DNA of 64,000 nt from Nemertoderma westbladi (taxonomy: Eukaryota; Xenacoelomorpha; Nemertodermatida; Nemertodermatidae). Positions 31,701 to 40,864 of this stretch are shown in pieces. The notes below the pieces were generated by a model. It ran no database searches. It had not been told where the DNA came from and worked only from the letters and a program-made list of their open reading frames with translations. Each line of letters begins with the position of its first letter. Within the stretch, counting starts at the first letter, position 1. The position numbers and the translations under genes were made by a program. Location of the stretch: the NCBI GenBank assembly GCA_032718475.1, contig JAUCBJ010000486.1, positions 1-64,000 on the forward strand, given 5' to 3'.

Positions 31701-33824
31701 CCTACCATGGCTGATCTCATGTCATTCTTAGATAGAGAAGTGAAATTACAGCTCCTAAGGCAGTCCAGAGAGAAGACATTGGAAAACAAGGTAAGTGAGA
31801 AACCCGTTTCTAGGAGAAGGGTAACACCAGTATGTTATACCGACGACGGTGAAAGCCAAACTTCTCAAGGAGAGGACAGCGGGAAAGACACTGACAGATC
31901 TTATTATGTCAATAAATTGCCTAAAGATCAGGTAAGTAAATCCGAGTCTCGACCCAATGACAGAAGGGAACTGGTACAAAAAACCCCTCCTACGTCTCCT
32001 AAAAGAATTCAGGTGAGAAAGCCCGAGGAAAGAACAAGTGTGCACCACACAGCACATGTTAAAGTAAGTAACATCAAGCCCAAATGTGTGCTGTGCGACG
32101 GGCCCCACCGTTTAAATGCGTGTGATAAATTCCTGAGGAAATCACTCGAGGATAGACGTGAAGTCATGTGGGATAAGCGGTTGTGTTATAATTGCCTCAG
32201 ACGAGGACACCAACGGCGAACCTGTAACTCCGACGCAAGGTGTGCAAAGTGCGGCGCAAAACATCATATCTTGTTGCACACGGAATTCGAACGAAACAGC
32301 CCGAGTCAGGTAAGTGAGTCCGAACTACATGTCCAATTCAGTGATGTGAACGACACTGATCAATCTGAGATGGAAGGATTCTATACGGACGAGTTCTCCG
32401 ACCAAAACGAATCCTGTTACCTAATAAACACCACCGCAGTGTATCGAGCACTCGTGTATGAGAAAGACACAGACAGCGACCTTACCTTAACTACTTCCGA
32501 TCAACAACCATCTTGGAAAGCGCCAACTTCCAATATAGGAATCCGAGAATTTCCTGTAGTCCAGTTACGGGTCTACGGACCTCAGAAGAGCTATATAGTG
32601 AACGCCCTCCTGGACTCCGGTAGCACAGGAACATTCATCGATAAAGAACTAGCCGAAGTCATCTTTGCTGGACAACCCAAGTTCCGAACCATGCTAAACA
32701 TGTCAGGGATCATGCAGGTTTGGAATTCTACTGTAGCTGCCGACTATTATATAGGTGAGTTGTCCACCCCCCAGGACGAACTAGGAGAACATAGCATCAG
32801 GTCAGTGAAAATGGTGGCTATAAAGAACTTCGCTACTACTCAAGCAGACCTTTATAATTGGGACGAGGATGAGAGCATCCAACATCTTAACATACCTCGA
32901 TTACAGACTGATTATCCTGGAGTGCAAATACTCATCGGCCAAAACGCGCATGAGGCGCTGGAGACATTAGAGAAACGGCCTGCTCAACCGCAGCCACTAC
33001 AGACCTATGCGGTAAGAACTAGAGTAGGTTGGTACCTTACTGGACCTTCCGGTAGAACGCTCAGGGAAAGACTGCTTCAAGATCGCGTCTGCCAGATGAG
33101 TGAATGGGAAGATGATACTAGTGAGGGAGACGACCCAACTGAGGGAACACCACACTCCTCAGATAATGACAATCTTAGCTCCAATGTAGATCAATGGAGA
33201 TATTGCCCCAAGAAGTTTAATCCAACGGACATCGCTTCCAGAGGAGCAACTCCTCAAGAACTGACAGATACTATAGACCGGTTAGGTGAACCCGACTTCC
33301 TGAGTAAGGAGAATGAATGGCCTCCCCATCTTACTCCGACTGAGATTAGACCAGCCAAGGGAGCGGAGAAAGTCGAACCTGAAACCCGGACGGGTGGATC
33401 GGAGTTATTTGAACCCGGGATAGATCTGTCGGTATTACATGTTACCAGGGACGACGCCGTGGATCTGGGCCTCCCCTCCGCGAGTGGATCCTTCATGAAG
33501 ATCAGAGAGAGCGATTGGAGCTCTGGAACATCAGACGTCTCGCAGGGACTCTCACCTCTCCTGCAGAGAGCGACGGACCACTATAGCTCCTGGAATCAGC
33601 TTTGTGACGCCGTCATATACTTTGAGCGATGTTTCTATCGTCACTATTCCAGGACGAAGAGGAAACCTGGAATTGTATTCAGGATGCAGCGACTCAATCA
33701 CCCAGTCGGTCGTTTGTGTTTATCGGAAGGGAATGGAGGACTCTCCGGAAACTGTGGAAGGCAAGATTCTCTTCCCACGACCACCTCCCTAATCCTTCAA
33801 ACATCTAGGGACTCCATAACGTAA
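28737..33824 (+). CDS. gag: Giant Gag-protease polyprotein with in-frame pol deletion, 1695 aa
   Basis: One uninterrupted ORF. Residues about 390-490 form a charged Ala/Glu/Lys coiled coil (repeats of AEAEAKATKAA). Residues about 820-1010 match the DUF1759 capsid-like Gag domain of BEL/Pao elements. Residues about 1114-1185 hold zinc knuckles (CVLCDGPHRLNAC, CYNCLRRGHQRRTC and a CAKCGAKHH variant). The aspartic protease motif LLDSGSTGTFID is at about 1290-1302, and the pre-RT block VGWYLTGP at about 1430. At about 1483 the protein jumps to WRYCPKKFNPTDIASRG, the end of RNase H, and then to the connection toward integrase (YSSWNQL). RT, most of RNase H and the integrase core are missing without a frameshift. 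The first ATG after stops was chosen. It likely makes virus-like particles and processes them. Confidence 0.88.
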   Translation: MSDTKQNLSDSLLDVTICDSDRDVPLSGRKSSSPPTVRKVIPPVVITEPRLVQHRRSIIGTRAQVKRDQQAAEQQQPASQELIPQRPSSSSSEDTVELTPESGAEMTDAVYTDPLLILPAAVLAGLLIAVEEHQIDWARSQRSTRDSYAGYTSEQLKSIVESQWNFPGPGLPFDLSEAAWEDIHRMGVAKETIDPAVWKRSAAGYTQGFFSSMERIEKQLFQQPQGPQKQGSLLYQVRERVLRIRLILSAFEEASKRKQDTSLQVAVKTWFQRVSRQVQGAAQWKAQLEERSTHGESTDATFSQVESEATAEKPHKRDAIDIYLSDYQRFVGDEELRRRLDGLSSNSEGAQRVLDAIDVDRLAANQAKFDEQLRIAREQEEQVRKKRIEDRKIAAVAEAERKATLAEAAAEAKAAAAEAEAKATKAAAEAEAKATKAAAEAEATAAAAEAEAKATAAAAEAKAEAKAAAAEIKAAAVAEAERRASEEATQLELENLQERQDNFNKQLTASNMQMMNRSTPKRQGYTSSEEGDTTDTEGKGNRSRPSRRKRTFHRQKLPDLPPAVRRQLNNTNLGSTEPTDQIIKIERLPTIVDEPEIIRPVLEITPTVIDTPVLPEATYKFPLHSTKLPVPRRTARETVQVLDPEQNIPNLSPVVPCLPATTLADPVSAVDWVDERRRGMDILLGEMKENRIRSSQQVRELEGTVQHLKGTVRESKLELQEVQQNIALERDKLVNLQKGIPPPPVTMCQPVRSEVSHAQGVEPTRIYTASEVETPIVNPIKGNYRPVCNDIPYGTDHNPRNLYTDNSILNSTMAQESFTRQMARTEARQAVKVGEIVKFNGDEMKWLPFNEYYKDNIQNSVLSNGEKLRYLIECLEGSPKLMALRFIGHPDGLRQVWDTLNIRYGNRNNIAGYLYAKLVAPRKFISSGIIEFSDEIQEICRQLDWLGKSHEYQSAMVIRAVASTLPKGGVGTRWDKKVLYMMEQQQRDPTMADLMSFLDREVKLQLLRQSREKTLENKVSEKPVSRRRVTPVCYTDDGESQTSQGEDSGKDTDRSYYVNKLPKDQVSKSESRPNDRRELVQKTPPTSPKRIQVRKPEERTSVHHTAHVKVSNIKPKCVLCDGPHRLNACDKFLRKSLEDRREVMWDKRLCYNCLRRGHQRRTCNSDARCAKCGAKHHILLHTEFERNSPSQVSESELHVQFSDVNDTDQSEMEGFYTDEFSDQNESCYLINTTAVYRALVYEKDTDSDLTLTTSDQQPSWKAPTSNIGIREFPVVQLRVYGPQKSYIVNALLDSGSTGTFIDKELAEVIFAGQPKFRTMLNMSGIMQVWNSTVAADYYIGELSTPQDELGEHSIRSVKMVAIKNFATTQADLYNWDEDESIQHLNIPRLQTDYPGVQILIGQNAHEALETLEKRPAQPQPLQTYAVRTRVGWYLTGPSGRTLRERLLQDRVCQMSEWEDDTSEGDDPTEGTPHSSDNDNLSSNVDQWRYCPKKFNPTDIASRGATPQELTDTIDRLGEPDFLSKENEWPPHLTPTEIRPAKGAEKVEPETRTGGSELFEPGIDLSVLHVTRDDAVDLGLPSASGSFMKIRESDWSSGTSDVSQGLSPLLQRATDHYSSWNQLCDAVIYFERCFYRHYSRTKRKPGIVFRMQRLNHPVGRLCLSEGNGGLSGNCGRQDSLPTTTSLILQTSRDSIT

Positions 33825-36800
33825 CAACATATGGAGTGGGTGTGTGACTCTATTATTTTATATTATTTTATTATTTTTATATTTATGTATGTATTACTAT
33901 GTAATTCTATTATAATCGTTTTCTTTAATTTTATTCAGTAGAATGTTATTTTAGCGATTATTTTGTAGAATAGTGCAATATATATTCGCGTTTATTACTT
34001 AATTACGTATATATTATATTTAGTGCGACGGCGAAGAAATAATTATTTTTCTCTTTCCTTACTGTCCGTATTATATTATAAATACGTGACTACAGTAAGA
34101 TGAAATGTCCGTACTTATTAAAGTACAATAAAGCCACTACTATATTTAAGTATTATTGGTAGGCAGAGTATTAGGAATGCAAAGTTCAGATCCTCGTGTC
34201 TCGGCTAAACCAAGCTCTGGGTAGACCTTGGAAACGACTTGCCTCTTCACACTGACATTGCTTCGTGCGATATTGCTCTCATACCGTATATTAAATAATA
34301 CATATAGTAGCGTGATGTCCCTTTAACAGTAGCGTATAACGCAAAATAAATCTGTTAAACCCTTTGACCATCTGTAATTCTAGTCGATTAAGATATCGCG
34401 GCACCCACCGATATACTTGAAAGACAAATTCTAGAATCAGTGGTTAACGTCCCCAGACAAGTTCTGGAATAAATCGGTGCCCATCTCAAATATTAATTAA
34501 TTAATATTTGCAAAATCTAATAAATCAAAATCTGTAAAATTCAGATCCTTCAATAATTCTAGTCAATTAAGATATCGTAGTATTTACCGATATTCTTAAG
34601 AAGACAATTGTCATAGAATTAAGGATCTTGTGTCCCTAGACATGTTCTAGAATCAAAACATGTCCATTTAATTATCAAATAATAAAATTTCAGGGAATAA
34701 ATTTAAATTCATGTCTTTTAATGAATTTAATAAATTGCCATTTTTACGCAATTTATAAAGTTCCCAAAATTCCATTAATTAATAGATCAAGGGAGCGGAG
34801 ATTTATCTTATCATGCGTATGAGTGTGTGAAAGTCTCCCAAACATAGTCAATAGCCGATAAAATTCATAAAGTCATGTATAAAACAGAACATTGACTATT
34901 AAAGAATTACTATTAAATAACATCCCAGATCTGTATGCATTGGAATCACCCTAATTCTACCGCTAGCTTTGCATAATGTCACCATAGCAACAACCACGCT
35001 AGAATTAGAATTGAGTTAAAAGAACAATAGAAAACTTGTCCCATTGAATAGCATAGGGAATAAATAGCGCACTACTAGTATCCAAGGATACATAATAATA
35101 CAGTGACATTCTGGAAGGCATTGACTAACGGACAAATGGCCCGAATGTGTGTAATTTGTGACAAGTTGTGTGTGTGGTATTTGTGAGTTTATAGGTGAAT
35201 GTTACTGCTAAGGTGTGTTTACAGTAGCCAGTCGCAATCGTAAAGTAACCTAACTCTCCAAGGAAAACCTGAAGTACATCTAAGCCTTTGGGACGGACAG
35301 TCGAGTGACTTGTGCCGGTTGTCGTTGTCGTTGTGCGGCTACGTCGTTGGCGAAAGTACAGCGGCGACGACACATCGGCGCTGAGGATCTCGTACTGTCC
35401 GGGGGTTAATTGGAGTAGGCAGCGACGCTCGCTAGCCTGAATATAAACTCATTATAATATGGATAAACTCATATAGCAGATATGGTTGAGTTGATAGAAG
35501 ATGATCTTGGTATCGGGGAGCGATATACTCTACTTTTGCAAGCGTTTGTTGATAGCTTAATACGCGGTGACGTTAGTCTAACTGCTGCGGAGGACGATGG
35601 TCGTTATATCGAACCGACAATGTCCCAAGTGCAGCTCTCGCGAGAGTTGGACTATAGAAATTTCGCTGCTCGCTACACGCATTGTAATGGTATGTATATG
35701 GACTTCTTAACCATTGACCATTCTATCGATTTACACAATACGGACTATGTCGACTATATATCCTGCCCAGCGGAGTCTGAACCATAAACTGAAATTCGAA
35801 TGCGAAAATTCTATTCGAAATCGGCTCGAAAGAAAAGACATTAAAGAAACAAATAAACGCGGTAACTCCAACATATATTTGGAATTCTTGATAGAATCAT
35901 TGTAACTACAAATAAATATCATCCGCGTTTCCCCTACCAGACGTGCGTCTTGGGTATTATTACGGTAAATGCCCTAGACCTAGCCAATAAACGGAAAGAC
36001 ATAAACATCCACGGAAACGTTGTGTTAAATACAGTTGTGTTCGTTATATTTACTGGAGTTTCGAGCGAAACTTGTTTGACGTATCACCTATGCTCACTCG
36101 GCTCTAACGATCCTAGAGTAAACCTACGATCAGAGTCCCGGAATACTCGGTCAAACCTCCTCATTCCTTAGTTGGACCTCAGACCTGCGATCCTGGTGGT
36201 GTCGCGGATCCTCGCGGACGGTATTCACTGTTCAAAGATCTAGTGCTACTCTAACAATTAATCGGTAACACTCCGACAGTGATTTCTAGCTAGCCGCCCA
36301 TCTTACCTAGCCGGATTGTGACGCGGACACCTAATATCACTATCCAACCGTATGGTCGTCCCCGTTTAACGCGATACAACCCCTCATCAAGGTGAAGGAG
36401 AGCTTTGTACGAAACGAGTTAAACGCTATTCTATAAAGATCAAAAGAGAAACCTGCGTTTGTTCAGATAAACGTAAGTTATAACAGTAAGTCCAGTCGAT
36501 AAACGAATTGGCCTTATCTCAATTCGATTGGGAAATCCAGAATCTCTAAGAAGTTATTGAACTTGGACGATCCTATTCTCTGCGAGAGTTTTTGGATGAA
36601 CGTATCCAGCTACGAGCGGAGGAAAATCAGCTCGAGGAGAAGCATATCGAAACGGCAGATACCTCGACCATAAACCTACACCTTCTGATGCAATCATATT
36701 GCACCCTTCACCCAGGAGTTATGGCCCTCCTAGTAAAGTGGCTCCCCCCAAAGAGAAAAAGACTCTTGCTAGCCTCAAAAAACTGCGTAAACGCCGTCTG

Positions 36801-36893
36801 CGTAAGAAAGACTAACTGTTTAGAGTATCTTTATATTTTAGAAACTGTGATTTTGTATATTTTATAGACTTAAATCCCATTTTCTGGGAGTGG
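33825..36893 (+). other. 3 kb 3' untranslated region of the inner element
   Basis: AT-rich, with no integrase core. Segments near 34368-34500 and 34553-34680 form a degenerate direct repeat (TTCTAGTC(G/A)ATTAAGATATCG in each). Open frames at 35482-35787 (101 codons) and 35950-36171 have no recognisable relatives. The end carries a basic reading frame listed separately and a short purine-rich run CTGGGAGTGG just before the 3' LTR, the likely polypurine tract. Confidence 0.6.
36600..36815 (+). pseudogene. Open frame with strongly basic tail before the 3' LTR
   Basis: This frame of 71 codons has no ATG. It is Pro/Lys-rich and ends KKLRKRRLRKKD before its stop, 78 bp upstream of the LTR. The outer element's extra ORF also ends in a basic tail just before its LTR. 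It may be the remnant of an equivalent third ORF in this family. This is inference from position and composition only. Confidence 0.35.
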
Positions 36894-38116
36894 TGTAAAA
36901 GCTTTTGCTGAATTGTCCGGTTATTTTTCCTTATTTTTCCCGTAAAATACTCTGTAGTTGGTTTACCAGGCATAAAAAGGCCGTGTCCTTGCTGTACTGG
37001 TGTTTTAGCGGACATAAAAGCTATTTCTTCTGTATTTGTACTTTAGAGGACATAATCCGTAATTCCGTGACGTAAAAGCTCGATACTCTTGAAAACAGTG
37101 TCGCTACCATGACGACGGCTAGCAGCTGATATTGACACGTCGACGTTTCTTTGTTTCTCTGTTCTCTCGTTGTTCAGGTTGACCAATCAGAGCGTTTGTT
37201 ATCTCTGTGTTGGAGGTATATACAGAAACTCAGTAGTTCAGTGTTATGTTTTTGACCAGAGCCTAAGAACCGGCTTTGGCACCTCCGTGTTTTCAGTTTT
37301 TAGTCTTACACTAGTAGGTTTAATTATAAAGGGCATATATCCTTTAACTGACATACCGATCAAACTCATGGAATCACTGCTAACTGATCATACATACTGA
37401 CTGCTGAAACATTGCAAACTCATAACAATCAGTGTTCAGTTGTTGTTTTATACTGCTATTTGTTGTCGGTTATTCATTATATTTGTTGATGAATTATTAT
37501 ATTGGAATAACGAGAAATAACCCCGACACCCAATATTCTTGATATACCGAAGGTAAGAGAGAAAGGTTACAGATAAACGATTGTGACTTATGTTAAAGTG
37601 GTTTGAAGTGAATCTAATGTTATTTGATAGACCCTACATGAGTCAGTCTGTGTTCCTTTTATATGTGACTAAAATCAGTGAAGATTGGCAGATTAGTGTG
37701 CAGTATTGTGCAGCATTGTGTATGAGTGAGTCTGTTAAAGAAGCAATTCCTAAAGAATGCGCCATATATGTGAATTATAATTAAGCCATATCGTTGTGAG
37801 TAGTTTAAGTCATAACTCTGTTTATATAGATAAAGCGCCACGTCCTAAAGGAACTGTTAATATTACCGAAGGTGAATAATATTGTCAGAGATTATATAAT
37901 ACTGTCAGTCGAATAATACATTAGGCTTACATAGCAATAAAATTAAACCGTCGAACCCAATCTCCCGGGAATCCCCAGCGGGTGAATGGTCGCGCACGGA
38001 TTGGTTTCGACTAGTGTAGTGAATCAAATACTTGTCATAGACTAAAAACAGATTTAATATCTAGAAGACATCTTAATTTGGTGGGTTAAACTGCCAAAGG
38101 TCTGAAAGCGCGAACA
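36894..38116 (+). repeat. 3' LTR of the inner element (1223 bp)
   Basis: Same length and ends as 23932-25154, with about four substitutions. TCTTC follows directly. Confidence 0.95.
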
Positions 38117-38121
38117 TCTTC
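38117..38121. repeat. Target-site duplication TCTTC, right
   Basis: Matches 23927-23931. Confidence 0.92.
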
Positions 38122-38202
38122 GTTTGGCTTCGATCCGAAAGGGGAGGGTGGTAAAGTCTAAAGTTCGCGGGGATGTGGAGGAGTGTGTGATGACGTAGGT
38201 CA

Positions 38203-38823
38203 TTAAGACCGCGCAGCACGATCTTTGGTCGCAATCCCGAACATAGTGACCCATGTTCCGAGACACCGGAAGCATCCTCGGTGTTTCATTATCGCCTCGA
38301 ATCGTGGGACGAGTTCAGCAAACTGGAACTTTCTGCAGAATTCCACCTTATGTTTCTCTCCGCAGAAAAGACATAGAAGGGAGGTTGTGGTGCCTTCCCT
38401 TTCGGGTGCCCAATTCGCTAGATAACACGCCCATTCCTCGGCTGATGTCAGTTCCTCGTAGTCCTCGTCGTCGGAATCCTCGGCCATGGTGATGGCCATC
38501 GTACTCACCGGAAGGGGATGGAATCTCGGTTTCGGAGTGGGTGTCCTGCTCCTGGAGTTGTTCTCTATTCCGTCTAACTTGGAGAGACTTTGTTTGGAGA
38601 ACATTGAGTCATTTAAGGCTTCGGAGATATCATCTAGGAATGCCGACATTTCGAGGAAACTGGGATCTCGATCTGGGTGTCTGAGTCGGAGATCTACGCA
38701 TTTATACGCCCACTTGCTTTGTAGCCATCCGGGGAACTTTCGGGCAATCTGTCGGAGGTTTAGAATGTTGTTTACTTGTTCCTCCTTATTTAATGGTTTT
38801 AGAGTGTAGTAGGCATCTTTCAT
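38203..38823 (-). pseudogene. Outer element Gag, C-terminal part with zinc knuckles
   Basis: The ORF (206 codons) covers the end of the DUF1759-like domain (LNKEEQVNNILNL, then WLQSKWAYKC) and a first knuckle CLFCGEKHKVEFC. The next knuckle starts GCFRC, but a frameshift moves its end (GHYVRDC) to another frame, which stays open to the insertion point at 38117. The reading continues on the far side of the inner element at 23926. Gag packages element RNA into particles. Confidence 0.78.
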
Positions 38824-39050
38824 GGAATCCGAGAATTCCTGGATATTCTGTGGGTCCCCTAGGGATCCCGCGTCCTGTATCAGTTTCTCGAGAGTTTTAT
38901 TAATTATAGTCCCGATATTTCCGTATCTTTTGTCTAGAGTTTTCCATGCGTCATAGTATGCTTCATGAGATCCTCCCTCGAAACATTTAATGATTCGACG
39001 TGGTTTGTCGCCCAGGTATTGGGATAAATATACCAGTTTTTGTGTGTCGG

Positions 39051-39839
39051 TTATATCCGTTGACCCAATCTGAGCGAAGAACCATTTCTTAGGTAATCGA
39101 CGGGGTCTCCTTCGAAGGTGCGGATCTCCATCTTGGGCATGGCCAGGCGGTTTTCCAATGCCCGGATAATGCCGACGTCATCTGAACTGGAATGACTAGG
39201 AGGGTTATAGTTATTAACACTCTCTCCCATGCACGATGGATCAATGAGAGGTGGAGTTTTAATGATGACGCGGTTACGGATTTGTGGTGTGGATGTAAAC
39301 GGATTGTTGGATCGAGGGGTGGCGTCCCGTTCCGAGTCCTTTTCAGGCTCGTACTTGAGAACGCCCGGTGCCGTGGGGTTGGATGGGAAATAAGGTTCCT
39401 CATTCTTAAGCGTAACCGGTGGGGGATGGAATACCGGTGCTTGTGCCGTTAACGTAGACGATATGGTTGGCGGGAACTCGGGTTTCGGAGGTTTCGCCGC
39501 CGGTGGCGTAAATGACTTCTCTAATTCCGGGACCGGGATTGGTTCATAGTTCTGTTCTATACCCCTTTCCCAGTCCTCGTATAGTTGAAGATCCCGTTCT
39601 ATGAGTGCGGCTTCGTAGTCCGCGAGTTTCGCAATATCCGCATTCTTTTTATGGATGAGAATCACTTGGGCCTCGGCATGTTGTTTACACATTTCTGCCT
39701 CTAGTTTACGTTGTTCAGCCTCTCGTTCACGTTGTTCGGCCTGTTGTTCGGCCTCTCGTTTACGTTGTTCGGCCTGTTGTTTGGCCTCGTTTTTGCATTT
39801 CAGCTGCCAATACATCCTGTTCGATCTGCAGTTGAACAT
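39051..39839 (-). pseudogene. Outer element Gag, middle part with coiled coil
   Basis: The frame of about 262 codons contains a glutamine/glutamate-rich coiled coil (repeats of AEQREREAEQ), a proline-rich linker and the start of the DUF1759-like region (MPKMEIRTFEGDPVDY). It ends at a frameshift. The coiled coil parallels the Ala/Glu/Lys coil in the inner element's Gag, although the sequences differ. Confidence 0.72.
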
Positions 39840-39960
39840 ATTCGTCTTCCATTCGAGCTTTTTGGGCCAATGCCCTCTGTTCTCGTAGCTGATCTCGGAG
39901 TGGCTGACCCCCTTGAGAACTGCGCGCTGAACCGGATATCTCGCTCCTAGCGCTGGAGTG

Positions 39961-40431
39961 TTAGTGCCTCGAGGACCCCGTTCTCTTTCGATGAATTGCT
40001 GTCCTGGTGCTGGAGGTCCGCACCGATTCTGCGTCTGTCCTTTCAGTTCTCTTATAGTACTGTTCCTCGTAGCCTCTTACAAGGCTGAGGGTCCTCCGAT
40101 GTTGCTTCCGGAACTCGTCCAAATGTGCGATGTGTTCTTCGAGTTTGGGGTAGTTTACCTGATCCGTTGCGGGAATAAGTTCTTGATATGATTTTATCAT
40201 CCTCTCATATCGTTGTAAGATACTTCGGATATTCTGTAGCTGAGTCTGTATCTCGTTGAGGGGGGTTTCGACTCCCCTTAGTTGTTTCTCTATACGTTGG
40301 TATGCTCGAGTCACTCCGCCTTTGAGAGCTCCCAGTCGACGACCCATGTTCTTCACATTCGGCACCTCGTCGGCTCCCGAGTCTGTGTGGGGGTCCATCT
40401 CATCGGTATCAGAGACGTTATTCGTCGTCAT
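39961..40431 (-). pseudogene. Outer element Gag, N-terminal part
   Basis: The ATG-started frame of 156 codons has the helical segment YQRIEKQLRGVETPLNEIQ and a Ser/Thr/Arg-rich end. It then breaks. The next coding stretch (LRDQLREQRALAQKA) is in another frame between 39960 and 39780. Its ATG overlaps the stop codon of the 63-codon ORF upstream. Confidence 0.7.
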
Positions 40432-40619
40432 TCTAGCGCCTCGTTGATAGCTAGATATGCAATGTCATAAAATAGTTCTTCGTAGGTCTCGTATTCAGCT
40501 TGGACTACCCGAACGGTAATCCTGAATCGTCCGACGTTCGTTCCTTGTACTTCAACTTCGACGTGCCAGATTCCTGGCTCAACTTGGATTATATCAATGG
40601 GTGTGATCAATACTTCCAT
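40428..40619 (-). CDS. 63-codon ORF overlapping the Gag start (outer element)
   Basis: A short ORF lies between the 5' LTR and gag. Its stop TGA overlaps the gag ATG as ATGA. The predicted product is beta-rich (IWHVEVEVQGTN, FRITVRVVQ) and acidic at its end. No family was recognised. The overlap would suit termination-reinitiation, as known for some viral and retroelement mRNAs, but could be chance. Confidence 0.5.
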   Translation of the reverse strand: MEVLITPIDIIQVEPGIWHVEVEVQGTNVGRFRITVRVVQAEYETYEELFYDIAYLAINEALE

Positions 40620-40809
40620 TCCCTGTTAACGACTCTCTATATGTGATCTGCCGACTACGAGTTTATTAGTTCGAGTTTGTCGATTAATTAAACCACGGCT
40701 TTGTCTTAAATCAAATACCAGAGTTTCCTCGTAGTAGGTGCTGGGTAAGCACGGAGAGAGTTTGAAGAGTATTGTAGGATTCCCAACTTCCACCAGTTGA
40801 AGTTGGCCG

Positions 40810-40864
40810 CGTCTTATTCTCAATTTTGACAGCCTGTCAAAATTGAATCCCTTATTCTCAATTT
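40810..40864 (-). promoter_or_regulatory. Hairpin and direct repeat after the outer 5' LTR
   Basis: In element sense the LTR is followed by AAATTGAGAATAAG, then a hairpin with a 13-bp stem (TCAATTTTGACAG / CTGTCAAAATTGA), then AAATTGAGAATAAG again. No TGG primer site follows the LTR directly; a TGGTGGAAGTTGGG stretch lies about 70 bases further. Confidence 0.5.

Larger units (their letters stand above)
23932..38116 (+). mobile_element. Inner BEL/Pao-type element: intact Gag-protease, no RT or integrase core
   Basis: Two 1223-bp direct LTRs (TG...CA), differing at about four positions by eye and flanked by TCTTC, delimit a 14,185-bp plus-strand element inside the outer one. The interior has a 3.6 kb leader with a piggyBac relic and duplicated segments. 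A 1695-codon ORF (DUF1759-type Gag, zinc knuckles, protease) then runs in frame into RNase H and connection remnants. About 3 kb of AT-rich 3' DNA follows. With near-identical LTRs it is the youngest insertion here, yet it lacks polymerase and integrase core, so it was probably mobilised in trans. Confidence 0.93.

Noticed and set aside
35482-35787. 101-codon ORF in the inner element 3' region as an envelope gene
   Set aside because: No signal peptide or membrane segment; it is too short and has no visible relative, so left unassigned.
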